From NCBI RefSeq assembly GCF_000424585.1, contig NZ_AUKE01000006.1, forward strand, positions 62,001 to 126,000: DNA of 64,000 nucleotides, written 5' to 3'. The DNA comes from Butyrivibrio sp. MC2013 (GTDB lineage Bacteria > Bacillota > Clostridia > Lachnospirales > Lachnospiraceae). The notes under the pieces were generated by a model. That model made no database searches, was not told where the DNA came from, and saw only the letters and a program-made list of their open reading frames with translations. Made by a program: the position numbers and the translations under genes. This document shows positions 53,551-61,761 of the stretch, piece after piece; position 1 is the first letter of the stretch, and every line of letters begins with the position of its first letter.

Positions 53551-54679
53551 CTTTCATATCAGCTTCCTTCTGCATAGTCTTTACCCTGTACATGTCATAA
53601 TCAATCTTTCTAAGGAAGCTATCCATATCATCATTCTTATTATCATATTTGCCATAGCCTATGGCAAATCCCAAGTGATAAGGCCTTTTGCCGCTGTCAT
53701 TAAAGTCTTCTGCCGCCCTGTACAGCTTGTCACTAAGGGCCTTGATCTCTTCCTCATCAGATGCCTTTGTCATGATGATGAATTCATCTCCAGCATAACG
53801 AAATACCGTAGACCTGGCATCCACTCCTGCGGCAAATATCCTGGCTGCATCAGTTAGAGCCCTGTCTCCAGCCGAATGCCCATATGTATCATTTATGGCT
53901 TTGAAACCGTTTAAATCTATCATCATTCCGTAATACGCAGCAGTACTGCTACTGATCTTGAATAGTATATGTGCCAGATACAGCCTGTTATAGAGGCCGG
54001 TAAGAGGATCCACATAGGCCTTTTGCTGCTGCAGACTCATATAGAGCGCCACGCTTCCTATGGCAAGGCCCAGCCAGGCCAGGGAAATACCATAGAATAT
54101 CATCTGCAATACACTGGATACCACTATGGGCACCAGAAACATATATATAGGAAAAAAGGCAGTCCTGCCATTCTTTAATCTGGCCTGATGATATATCACG
54201 AGGCTGTATGCCGAGCATATCATCAGATAAATATAAAATATATAAATCGTGGGTTTTCTGTGGTATACAAAATTCTCATCCACATAGAAATAGTATTTGA
54301 AGTAAAGATTACCTATAAGAGACAATAGCAATATCCCTACAGGGATAGCCACCCTGGAATATATTCTCTTTACTCTGTCAATATCATGATATAGCATCAG
54401 ATCCACATAGATCAGCCAAAAGAAGATACCGCTGCCATTTGCAAAATACAGATATGTATTACCAAGGAGATTCACATAATAACCCACGGCAGATGGGATA
54501 CCATCCACAGCAAAGGTGATGGGCTCCACAATAAGACCCACCATACCAAGATACATCATGGCATCAAAGGCCTTATCTTCCACTCCGCTCTTGGTCCTGG
54601 TGATAAAACGACTGAAATATAAAAAGAATATCAGAATAAATCCGGTAACATTTGCTACTATGATAGCCTGCAGATTCAT
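53513..54679 (-). CDS. Membrane GGDEF-domain diguanylate cyclase
   Basis: A 388-residue protein from the start at 54679 (AAGGA 7 nt upstream; an in-frame ATG 15 bp earlier lacks a ribosome binding site). About seven helices fill residues 1-210 and resemble the sensor part of the EAL protein opposite. The cyclase domain begins at DPLTGLYNRLYL; MIDLNGFKAINDTYGHSAGD carries the metal and guanine contacts, and the active loop is RYAGDEF, an accepted A-G-D-E-F variant. No RxxD inhibitory site is evident before the loop. It makes c-di-GMP, the substrate of the convergent, overlapping EAL gene product. Confidence 0.92.
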   Translation of the reverse strand: MNLQAIIVANVTGFILIFFLYFSRFITRTKSGVEDKAFDAMMYLGMVGLIVEPITFAVDGIPSAVGYYVNLLGNTYLYFANGSGIFFWLIYVDLMLYHDIDRVKRIYSRVAIPVGILLLSLIGNLYFKYYFYVDENFVYHRKPTIYIFYIYLMICSAYSLVIYHQARLKNGRTAFFPIYMFLVPIVVSSVLQMIFYGISLAWLGLAIGSVALYMSLQQQKAYVDPLTGLYNRLYLAHILFKISSSTAAYYGMMIDLNGFKAINDTYGHSAGDRALTDAARIFAAGVDARSTVFRYAGDEFIIMTKASDEEEIKALSDKLYRAAEDFNDSGKRPYHLGFAIGYGKYDNKNDDMDSFLRKIDYDMYRVKTMQKEADMKVNSSSSCSQRSL

Positions 54680-54787
54680 TTTCGGGTCCTTCATTTGTAA
54701 ATGTCATCTAGGTCCACATAGTATATCGGTATATGTATATATTAAATGAAGAGTATATATAGCGATCATATGTTCTTTATAGAAAGC

Positions 54788-54833
54788 AAAAACCCCGAAG
54801 CAGAATTGCTAATAAGCCAAATCCGCTCCGGGG
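54788..54833 (-). terminator. Terminator of the NifX-SlyD fusion gene
   Basis: On the minus strand CCCCGGAGC pairs with GCTTCGGGG and is followed by TTTTT, 69 bp after the stop. Confidence 0.75.
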
Positions 54834-54901
54834 AATCATATCTTAAATATGCACTTCTATGTCGTTTATACAAGGATGTATTCCGACATGATGTCGTATT
54901 T

Positions 54902-55855
54902 TCAATCCTCTACACTTACAAGCTCGATCTCGAAGTTCAGTGCCTTGCCTGCCAGCTCATGATTTGCATCCAGTGTGATGGACTCTGTAGTAAGAGCTGT
55001 TACAGTCACAGGGAAAGCTCCTCCCATTGTATTCTGAAGATATACATGATCGCCAAGAGCCAGGTTCTCAGCACCGGGAAGCTCACTGATCTTGAGGTTC
55101 AGGATTCTCTTCTCATCGTACTCGCCGTATGCTTCGCCAGGCTCAAGATGAATATTTACCTTCTGACCTACTTCCATATCTACAACAGCCTTATCAAATC
55201 CCTCTATCATCATGCCAGCGCCGCTGATGAATGCAAGAGGCTCGCCTCTGTCATAAGAAGAATCAAACTTGCTGCCATCATCCAGTGTACCGTTGTAATG
55301 TACCTTTACTGTCTTACCTGCATTCTTGCCTTCCAGGATGATCCTGGGAGCTCCGCAGCCACCGCAGCCGCCTCCGCAACCGCCGCAGCCTTCACTGTCG
55401 TCTCCGCCGCAGCAGCCACCGCAGCCTTCTTCATCATCAGATCCGCATCCTCCGCAGCTCTCAGCTTCTGCTGCGCAGCTTTCCTCTTCCTGATCATGAC
55501 AGCTGTGACCTTCCTCATGATGATCGTGATGGTCACAGGTCACACCCTTGGACTCAAGCTCACCTGCAAGATAAGCTCTGACTGCTCCATCAGCATCACC
55601 CTCGGCACCTGATATTACTTCAACACCTGCTTCTGCAAGGGCATTTTTGGCGCCCTCGCCCATTCCACCGCAGATGAGAAGTTCTATATCCTTGTCCTTT
55701 AACAGGCCTGCAAGAGCCTCATGTCCCAGGCCGTCATTGCCAATCACTTCGGCACATACAACCTTATTATCTTCTATCTCATACACCTTGAACTGCTCTG
55801 TCTTGCCAAAGTGCTGAAATACTTCTCCATTTGAATAAGTAACTGCAATCTTCAT
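54902..55855 (-). CDS. NifX/NifB-like metal-cofactor domain fused to SlyD-type FKBP prolyl isomerase
   Basis: A 317-residue cytoplasmic fusion. Residues 1-105 are a dinitrogenase iron-molybdenum cofactor-binding (NifX/YedF-like) domain (MKIAVTYSNGEVFQHFGKTE, LLICGGMGEGAKNAL). Residues 108-170 are a His/Cys/Gly/Glu-rich segment (HHDHHEEGHSCHDQ, then six or more C-G-G-C type clusters) likely to bind metal. Residues 175-317 are a SlyD-like FKBP with an insert-in-flap domain (VKVHYNGTLDDGSKFDSS, FISGAGMMIEGFDKAV, MGGAFPVTVTAL). The metal-binding tail normally at the SlyD C-terminus is here in the middle. It probably handles nickel, zinc or iron-sulfur cargo. GGAGG precedes the start, and a GATAA/TTATC palindrome lies 45-65 bp upstream. 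Confidence 0.9.
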   Translation of the reverse strand: MKIAVTYSNGEVFQHFGKTEQFKVYEIEDNKVVCAEVIGNDGLGHEALAGLLKDKDIELLICGGMGEGAKNALAEAGVEVISGAEGDADGAVRAYLAGELESKGVTCDHHDHHEEGHSCHDQEEESCAAEAESCGGCGSDDEEGCGGCCGGDDSEGCGGCGGGCGGCGAPRIILEGKNAGKTVKVHYNGTLDDGSKFDSSYDRGEPLAFISGAGMMIEGFDKAVVDMEVGQKVNIHLEPGEAYGEYDEKRILNLKISELPGAENLALGDHVYLQNTMGGAFPVTVTALTTESITLDANHELAGKALNFEIELVSVED

Positions 55856-55900
55856 CTAAACCTCCGGTATCGGATATCTGCTATCCACCCAATCCAATAA

Positions 55901-55920
55901 TACGATAATCCCTTATCGCA
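55901..55920. promoter_or_regulatory. Fur/metalloregulator-like palindrome upstream of the NifX-SlyD gene
   Basis: TACGATAA-TCCC-TTATCGCA is an inverted repeat containing GATAA/TTATC arms like those of Fur-family boxes. It sits in the expected promoter region of the metal-binding fusion gene. The regulator is not identified. Confidence 0.45.
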
Positions 55921-56087
55921 TATAACAAATAGCGCATGCCAAGTAAATATGACTCTCAGCGCGCAACTGAGCAACAGCTATTATTCTACAATGAAATCAT
56001 ATCCCTGTCAAAAAAACATCGCATAACCTTCCAGATTCCATCATACAGGCTGGCTTACTGTTCACTATCTGTCAATGATCAGCTAAT
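55921..56087. other. Spacer between the NifX-SlyD leader and MITE copy B
   Basis: I see nothing coding here. A 64-codon frame starts at 55936 but lacks a ribosome binding site and runs into the mobile element. Confidence 0.5.
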
Positions 56088-56310
56088 GCTGCAACAGAAG
56101 GCTATTTTCCGCAGTGAGCATTCACTATAAATGGTAGTTTTTACTAATTCTTCATACGCAGCCTTCAAAACGCCCACGAGAAAGTTGTCTGAACGGGCTG
56201 AAAGCCCGGAGTTCTTTCGAGTGAGGCGTTATAAAAAGAAGGCTGCAGAAGAATTTAGTAAAACACCATTTATAGTGTCGCGAGCGAGAAAAATAGCCTT
56301 CTGTTGTAGC
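56088..56310. mobile_element. MITE-like palindromic element, copy B
   Basis: A 223-bp non-coding element. The terminal inverted repeats are GCTGCAACAGAAGGCTATTT and its near-complement at 56290-56310 (GCTACAACAGAAGGCTATTT when read from the other strand). The inner arms are about 100 bp, imperfect and complementary, and the centre is a GGGCTGAAAGCCC hairpin. Both arms are homologous to copy A at 24681-24979. It lies 40 bp downstream of trmL. Confidence 0.8.
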
Positions 56311-56349
56311 TCTTTATGATCATATCAGCCAAGTGAGCAGCAAGCAGCC

Positions 56350-56838
56350 TCACCAGCTGAGCCTGTGGAGCTCACCTTCTTTGGTCAGGCCCTCAAAATC
56401 GTTCTGCCGAAGGGCTTCGTAGAGAATAATAGCAGCGCTGTTGCATAGATTGATGGAGCGTTCATCCGCATACATGGGGATCCTGATACATTCCTTTTCA
56501 TGCTCCACCAGGATCTCCTCAGGTATTCCCCTGCTCTCAGGCCCAAACATGATAAAGTCATCCATGCCATAGGTCACGTCAGAGTAGACCCTGTGAGCCT
56601 TTGTGGTTGCCATCCACACTTTGGGGTTATTATTCTTTTGCATAAAGTCTTCAAATGAAGGATATACACACAAATCCAGACGGGGCCAGTAATCCAGCCC
56701 CGCCCTCTTTATCTCTTTTTGTTCCAGGCTAAAACCAAGAGGCTCTATAAGATGGAGCCTGGTGCCTGTGGCAACACAGGTCCTGCCTATATTGCCGGTA
56801 TTGTAAGGTATTTCAGGTTCGTATAATACTATATTCAT
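56350..56838 (-). CDS. trmL: tRNA (cytidine(34)/uridine-2'-O)-methyltransferase TrmL
   Basis: SPOUT-class methyltransferase that 2'-O-methylates the wobble base of tRNALeu species with SAM. At 162 residues it has the normal length. The knot motifs are present: PYNTGNIGRTCVA at the N-terminus, FGPESRGIP (motif 2) and IPMYADERSINLCNSAAI (motif 3). It starts 14 bp after nagB ends and is probably co-transcribed with it. MITE copy B lies directly downstream. Confidence 0.96.
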   Translation of the reverse strand: MNIVLYEPEIPYNTGNIGRTCVATGTRLHLIEPLGFSLEQKEIKRAGLDYWPRLDLCVYPSFEDFMQKNNNPKVWMATTKAHRVYSDVTYGMDDFIMFGPESRGIPEEILVEHEKECIRIPMYADERSINLCNSAAIILYEALRQNDFEGLTKEGELHRLSW

Positions 56839-56852
56839 ATGACTCTTATCTG

Positions 56853-57605
56853 TTATTTATATTTCTCTACAACTGCATCAGGTATAGCCGCTGCATCGCC
56901 TACCAGTACTACATCAGGATGCAGCTGCAGGATAGAAGCGGGTACCTGGGGAGTTACAGGTCCGCAGAAGGCCTTCTCCACAATATCCCTCTTACTCTCA
57001 CCTGTTGCCATGATGATGATCTTTTTGGATCTCATGATAAAACCTATTCCCATGGTATAAGCCTGCCTTGGCACAGCGTCCAGATCACCGCCAAAGAAAA
57101 GTCTTGCGTTATCTTTGACTGTGGATTCCTCAAGGGTGATGCACTGGGTCTTTAAGTTAAAGTAGTCACAGGGCTCATTGAAGCCAATGTGTCCGTCACT
57201 TCCAATGCCCAGGAGCTGAATGTCAAATGCCCCTATCTTCTCATCCAGGAGCTTGTCATAATCACTGCAAGCTTTATCAGGATCCTCAATAGTCCCATCC
57301 GGTACATAAGTTCTGGACTTATCTATATTTACAAGGTTAAAAAGATGACTGTCCATGAAATACCTGTATGACTGTTCATGGCTTCCGTCCAGTCCCCTAT
57401 ACTCATCAAGGTTAGCTGTTGTTACCCTTGAAAAATCCAGCATACCGCTTTCATACTTCTTCACCAGTTCCTTGTAGCAGCCAACCGGTGTAGCCCCCGT
57501 TGCCAGACCGAGCTTTGCATCCCTCTTCATCAGGATAGCTGCAGCCAAAAGGTCTGCTGCAGCAGCCGATGCCTCATCGTATGTTTTCTTTGCTATGACC
57601 TGCAT
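56853..57605 (-). CDS. nagB: Glucosamine-6-phosphate deaminase
   Basis: Converts glucosamine-6-phosphate to fructose-6-phosphate and ammonia, the reverse direction of GlmS. I place the start at 57605 (MQVIAKKTYDEAS, AAGGAG 9 nt upstream) and not at a longer in-frame ATG; this gives 250 residues, slightly below the 240-270 norm's upper end. Family motifs are GLATGATPVG (phosphate loop), NLDEYRGL (general base Asp), GIGSDGHIGFNEP and TMGIGFIMRSKKI. It lies between glmS and trmL on the same strand. No nagA is present. Confidence 0.97.
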   Translation of the reverse strand: MQVIAKKTYDEASAAAADLLAAAILMKRDAKLGLATGATPVGCYKELVKKYESGMLDFSRVTTANLDEYRGLDGSHEQSYRYFMDSHLFNLVNIDKSRTYVPDGTIEDPDKACSDYDKLLDEKIGAFDIQLLGIGSDGHIGFNEPCDYFNLKTQCITLEESTVKDNARLFFGGDLDAVPRQAYTMGIGFIMRSKKIIIMATGESKRDIVEKAFCGPVTPQVPASILQLHPDVVLVGDAAAIPDAVVEKYK

Positions 57606-57646
57606 TTCTACACTCTCCTTTTCAACGTATAGTATTTGAAAACACG

Positions 57647-57691
57647 CCAAAAAGTCATTACAGGATATATTAATACCATAATGACTTTTGG
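57647..57691. terminator. Hairpin between glmS and nagB
   Basis: CCAAAAAGTCATTA pairs with TAATGACTTTTGG across an AT-rich loop. It probably ends the glmS transcript on the minus strand, although the T-run is interrupted. The stem word also appears in the composite repeat at 51173. Confidence 0.6.
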
Positions 57692-57772
57692 ACTACTTAA
57701 TTATTATATACGTTGAATCAAAGAGTTCCAATGTTAAATCTTGTGATTATCTGCCTTTTCTTGTCCGCAGCT

Positions 57773-59593
57773 TTATTCTACCGTAACAGACTTTGCAAGG
57801 TTCCTGGGCTGATCGGGATCGATACCCTTGCCTACTGATGTGTAGTAAGCCAGGATCTGCAGGATGATGATGGACTCAAATATTGTCAGCTCATCACTGA
57901 TATCCGGTATGGAGATATGCTCATCACATACTGTCTCATCTGTGATCTCCTTGTCCTTGCTGATCAGGAGCACATAAGCACCTCTGGCCTTAACCTCGCG
58001 GATGTTGGATATCACCTTGCTGTATACGTTCTGCTGTGTAGCAATAGCAATAACCGGTGTTCCGTCTGTGATAAGTGATATAGTGCCGTGCTTGAGCTCA
58101 CCTGCAGCATAGGCTTCGGAGTGGATATAGCTGATCTCCTTGAGCTTAAGAGCGCCTTCCATGGACAGAGTATAATCAAGTCCTCTTCCAATATAGAAAG
58201 CATCCTTGGTATTGACCATACGATTGGCCAGACCCTTGATCCTCTCCTCCATCTTGAGCACTTCCTCGATGAGAGAAGGGATATTCTTCAGTCCTGAGAT
58301 AAACTCTCTTACCTCAGCCTCAGTGGCCCTTCCAAGTACCAGTCCCAACTTGCAGCCGATGAGGTACATAGCAGCTACCTGAACTGAATATGCCTTGGTG
58401 CTGGCAACAGCGATCTCAGGGCCCGCATGGGTATAGAGCACATAGTTACTCTCTCTTGCGATAGATGAACCCTTTACGTTTACTACTGCCAGAGTCCTGT
58501 CTGTATACTTTCCTGCCAGTCTCAAAGCTTCAAGTGTATCGATTGTCTCACCTGACTGTGAGCATACGATCACCAGTGTATCTGAGCTGATAGTGGGACG
58601 CTCATATCTAAACTCTGAAGCAATGGCAATAGTCACAGGTATACCAAACTTATTCTGTATCAGAGTCCTGCCCACATTACCTGCATACATTGCAGTACCA
58701 CAGGCGATAACAGTGATATCCTTGACTCCTTCAAAGAGGCTGTCCGGGATACCGTCTTCTTCAAAATCAGGAAGCAGGTCTTTGATCCTGGGTCCCATAG
58801 TATCAGAGAGCGCCTGAGGCTGCTCGTGTATCTCCTTGATCATGAAGTGGGGATATCCACCCTTCTGAGCTGTAGATACGTCCCAGTCCACTGTCATGTA
58901 CTGGGGAGCTACATCATTGCCCTCCATATCTTCCAGCTTGATACCGCCGTCTGTCATTGTCATGATATGGTATTCGGGCACTACAAAATAGCTGTTTGAA
59001 TATTCGATAAATGCTGTAAGGTCCGATGCAATAAAGGAGCCGTGATCATCAGTATGTGTAGCAACCATAGGGCTGACATTACGTACTGCATAGATCTCAC
59101 CGGGGTGATTCTTGAAGAGGATACAGAATGCAAAAGATCCCTTGAGCTCAGAAACCGCTGCTCTGATAGCTGATACAGGATCACCTGAATAATTGCAGCT
59201 GATAACTGCTGCAGCTACCTCTGTATCGGTATCGGACTTCAGCTTACCCTTAAGGTCATACTTCTCAATAAGCTCGTGATAGTTCTCGATGATACCATTG
59301 TGGATCAGAGTAACCTCACCGAACTTGTGAGGGTGGGCATTGGCATTGGTAACACCGCCGTGTGTTGCCCATCTGGTGTGTCCTATGCCTGTGGAGGAAG
59401 TATTTTCCTCGTCGCATATAGCACGCAGATCGTTCACCTTTCCCGCAGTCTTTCTCACAGATACGTGGCCGCTGTTATCCTTAAAGAAAGCGATACCTGC
59501 ACTGTCATAGCCGCGATACTCGAGCCTCTGCAGTCCATCCAGAAGGATATCCTGCGCAGGCTTATAACCGGTAAATCCAATAATTCCGCACAT
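57773..59593 (-). CDS. glmS: Glutamine-fructose-6-phosphate aminotransferase (isomerizing)
   Basis: Makes glucosamine-6-phosphate from fructose-6-phosphate and glutamine, the first step to UDP-GlcNAc and peptidoglycan. It has a full 606 residues. The Ntn glutaminase begins with MCGIIGFTGYKPA (nucleophile Cys after Met removal) and has HTRWATHGGV and HNGIIENY. Two SIS sugar-isomerase domains follow (VIACGTAMYAG, VCSQSGETIDTLEAL, AYAAGELKHGTISLI). The C-terminal NLAKSVTVE is the conserved end. Expression is controlled by the ribozyme in its 5' leader. Confidence 0.98.
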   Translation of the reverse strand: MCGIIGFTGYKPAQDILLDGLQRLEYRGYDSAGIAFFKDNSGHVSVRKTAGKVNDLRAICDEENTSSTGIGHTRWATHGGVTNANAHPHKFGEVTLIHNGIIENYHELIEKYDLKGKLKSDTDTEVAAAVISCNYSGDPVSAIRAAVSELKGSFAFCILFKNHPGEIYAVRNVSPMVATHTDDHGSFIASDLTAFIEYSNSYFVVPEYHIMTMTDGGIKLEDMEGNDVAPQYMTVDWDVSTAQKGGYPHFMIKEIHEQPQALSDTMGPRIKDLLPDFEEDGIPDSLFEGVKDITVIACGTAMYAGNVGRTLIQNKFGIPVTIAIASEFRYERPTISSDTLVIVCSQSGETIDTLEALRLAGKYTDRTLAVVNVKGSSIARESNYVLYTHAGPEIAVASTKAYSVQVAAMYLIGCKLGLVLGRATEAEVREFISGLKNIPSLIEEVLKMEERIKGLANRMVNTKDAFYIGRGLDYTLSMEGALKLKEISYIHSEAYAAGELKHGTISLITDGTPVIAIATQQNVYSKVISNIREVKARGAYVLLISKDKEITDETVCDEHISIPDISDELTIFESIIILQILAYYTSVGKGIDPDQPRNLAKSVTVE

Positions 59594-59629
59594 ATTTAAT
59601 TTTTCCTTTCACTACTAACAACACTCCCG

Positions 59630-59832
59630 CATAGCAGCAGTCCCTTTGTTCACGGATCACTCCGCTGTTTACTGACTGCTTTCGCTCCTATGCAAGCGTC
59701 CGGGCACCCGCCGAATTATCGATAACCCGAAACCTCGTTGTCCCTGCACTCATCTCTGCAGCCGGCTGCATCTTCATCATATCCCGAAGTATGCGCGCAC
59801 CTGCAGCTGTCATGCGTGGCTCATGGCGCTAA
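59630..59832 (-). promoter_or_regulatory. glmS ribozyme (glucosamine-6-phosphate-activated)
   Basis: On the minus strand the leader of glmS shows the conserved order of the glmS ribozyme. AGCGCC carries the cleavage site (between 59830 and 59829), then come a P1/P2 region, ACGAGG, the pseudoknot core GGTTATCGATAATTCGGCGG and GTGCCCGG. The P4 block near the 3' end is GGAGTGATCCGTGAACAAAG, flanked by GCAGTC/GACTGC. This matches the known Firmicute class nearly base for base in the core. When glucosamine-6-phosphate is plentiful the mRNA cuts itself and is degraded, lowering GlmS. Confidence 0.95.
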
Positions 59833-59983
59833 AGTTTCTAAACTTTTCAAAATCCAGTTCCTCCAAAAACTGAACTGAGTCATGATATCACATTTTTTCC
59901 CAAAGGTCAAAGTGGGATTTGGTGCAGCAATTGATACTGATGTCAACATCCCGGTCACTGAACTTACTCTTTCCAAATACTTT
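59833..59983. other. Spacer upstream of the glmS ribozyme
   Basis: Expected to contain the glmS promoter and the end of bioY. A short inverted repeat, CAGTTC-N10-GAACTG, around 59855-59876 precedes the ribozyme by about 25 nt. Nothing else is recognised. Confidence 0.4.
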
Positions 59984-60571
59984 TCATATCCCTTTTATTA
60001 CCTTCTTTTTGGTATCTGGGGGAAGCATATATTTAATCGCCTTCTCCAGTGGCAGAGTAAGAAGACCTGCCATAGCCATCTTGAGGATATCGCCGGGAAT
60101 GAAGGGGATCAGACAGAGACTGATAGCTCCGGCAAGATCCATGCCTGTGACAAAGCAAAACCAGATAAGGCCGCCCACATACATCACTACGCTGGAAAGC
60201 AGCATTGCAGAGGCCATGATAACGTATCTGGAAATGTCTTTCTTGTTAGACGCAAACCTTTTATAGATATAGCCGGCTATAAATGCAGTAAAGGGCCACA
60301 TCAGAAGAAAGCCCCCGGTAGGGCCTGCTATTACAGATATGCCGGCACTCATACCTGCAAATACCGGAAGCCCAACTGCGCCAAGCATAAGGTATACCAG
60401 CATAGCCATAAAACCTGATACCGGTCCAAGGACCAGGCCTGCCAGGAGCACGCAGGCTGTCTGCAAGGTGACCGGCACTCCTCCCGGCAGAGGAACAGAT
60501 ATAGGTGATACTACGCAGCACAAAGCTGCAAAAAACGCTGTCATGACCATGTTTGTTAACTTATTATTCAT
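59984..60571 (-). CDS. bioY: Biotin transporter substrate-binding component BioY
   Basis: Membrane S-component of an ECF-type biotin importer, 195 residues with six helices. Typical blocks are ALCCVVSPISVPLPGGVPVTL, PVSGFMAMLVYLMLGAVGLP, the family hallmark GPTGGFLLMWPFTAFIAG, and PFIPGDILKMAMAG near the end. AAGGAG precedes the start. EcfA/EcfT are not encoded here, so it either uses a shared ECF module or works alone. No BirA box was recognised upstream; the spacer instead holds a repeat module (60599-60650). Confidence 0.96.
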   Translation of the reverse strand: MNNKLTNMVMTAFFAALCCVVSPISVPLPGGVPVTLQTACVLLAGLVLGPVSGFMAMLVYLMLGAVGLPVFAGMSAGISVIAGPTGGFLLMWPFTAFIAGYIYKRFASNKKDISRYVIMASAMLLSSVVMYVGGLIWFCFVTGMDLAGAISLCLIPFIPGDILKMAMAGLLTLPLEKAIKYMLPPDTKKKVIKGI

Positions 60572-60598
60572 ACTTATATCTCCTTAATCCAATCAAAA

Positions 60599-60650
60599 TG
60601 TTCTCACGAAACACGCAGTAAATGCGTGCTTCTGAAGGTACGTCTAATAA
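60599..60650. repeat. Single module of the 142-bp repeat family
   Basis: TGTTCTCACGAAACACGCAG and the following TAAATGCGTGCTTCTGAAGG match the end of the unit at 13439-13722 with a few changes. The GAAACACGC/GCGTG(C/T)TTC hairpin is retained. It lies between metF and bioY and could act as the metF terminator. Confidence 0.8.
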
Positions 60651-60659
60651 CATATGCTT

Positions 60660-61526
60660 TTACAATAATTTCATGAGGTTATCCAGAATGCCTGCTGCCA
60701 CATCAGGTTTATTCATGGAATATACATGGATATGCTTAATACCATTGGCCATAAGGTCAATGATCTGCTCTGAAGCATAGATGATGCCGGCCTGCTTCAT
60801 AGCTTCGTCACTAGTGCCAAAATGGTCCACAATGGCGCTGAACCTGGGTGGTACCATAGTGCCGGAGAGGGCAACACTCCTGCCCAGCTGTCTGGCTGCT
60901 GTGATGGGCATGATACCTGCCAGTACAGGTACTGTGATGCCTGCTTCTCTGGCCCTGTAGAGGAAATTATAGAAGGCATTATTATCAAAGAACATCTGAG
61001 TAGTCAGAAAGTCCACTCCGGCATCTACCTTCTCCTTGAGATATTTCAGATCCTCTTTCTTGTTTGCTGATTCCACATGTCCTTCAGGATAGCAAGCGCC
61101 GCCTACACTCAGATTCTTGCCGAATTCACCGGATCTGATATAAGCCACAAGATCACTGGCATATTTGAAATCATCCTTTACTATGCCGTCCTTTGGCGGA
61201 TCTCCTCTGAGAGCCATGATATTATTGATACCGGCTTCTTTCATACCGCTGAGCATATCATCCACGTCAGCCTTGGATGATGCGATAGATGTAAGATGAG
61301 GCAATACAGGAACTGCAGTATCATCCATGATCTTTTTGGCTACTTCCAGAGTGTATCCCCTTGTGGTGCCTGCTGCGCCATAGGTCACACTCATAAAAGC
61401 AGGCTTTAGCTCTGCGATCTTGCAGGCAGCAGCCTCCACGGATTCGAGATTATCTTCTTTCTTTGGGGGAAATACCTCCATTGATATGGTCACTTTATCT
61501 TCTTCAAGAATCTTTTTGATCTGCAT
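60660..61526 (-). CDS. metF: Methylenetetrahydrofolate reductase
   Basis: FAD-dependent TIM-barrel enzyme reducing methylene-THF to methyl-THF for methionine synthesis and, in some Clostridia, C1 metabolism. It has 288 residues, the usual bacterial length. Motifs: ISMEVFPPKKEDNLESV (catalytic Glu), SVTYGAAGTTRGYT, NIMALRGDPPKDG (the conserved R-G-D), DFLTTQMFFDN, and VLAGIMPITAARQL. AGGAGG precedes the start. No SAM or T-box riboswitch was recognised in the short leader. Confidence 0.97.
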   Translation of the reverse strand: MQIKKILEEDKVTISMEVFPPKKEDNLESVEAAACKIAELKPAFMSVTYGAAGTTRGYTLEVAKKIMDDTAVPVLPHLTSIASSKADVDDMLSGMKEAGINNIMALRGDPPKDGIVKDDFKYASDLVAYIRSGEFGKNLSVGGACYPEGHVESANKKEDLKYLKEKVDAGVDFLTTQMFFDNNAFYNFLYRAREAGITVPVLAGIMPITAARQLGRSVALSGTMVPPRFSAIVDHFGTSDEAMKQAGIIYASEQIIDLMANGIKHIHVYSMNKPDVAAGILDNLMKLL

Positions 61527-61668
61527 ATACTCCTCCTGATAAAAAAGTTATATCATGACTGCGTAGCATAAAAAGCTGAAACAATCTATTTAATCTGTAT
61601 TTTAACCCTTTCGACCTACTATACATCATATAGCTCCAAAAGTTAAGATATATTTAATAGTATTCCCG

Positions 61669-61696
61669 TTGACATCGTAATACAGTATGTTATATT
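61669..61696 (+). promoter_or_regulatory. Sigma-A promoter of clpB
   Basis: Perfect TTGACA at 61669-61674, 16 bp, then TATATT at 61691-61696, about 65 bp upstream of the clpB start. I do not recognise a CtsR or CIRCE element around it. Confidence 0.7.
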
Positions 61697-61761
61697 TGTT
61701 ATAGATGTAATAGAACAGTTTTTGTGATCACTTTTTTATCATATCCATAAGTGAGGTAATC

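Noticed and set aside
54746-55612. 288-codon plus-strand frame with many Cys and Ala
   Set aside because: It lies antisense to the NifX-SlyD fusion; its composition mirrors the Cys/Gly-rich linker.
61527-61668. SAM riboswitch or T-box upstream of metF, or CIRCE/CtsR box upstream of clpB
   Set aside because: The metF leader is too short and shows no conserved core, and I could not match either heat-shock operator consensus.
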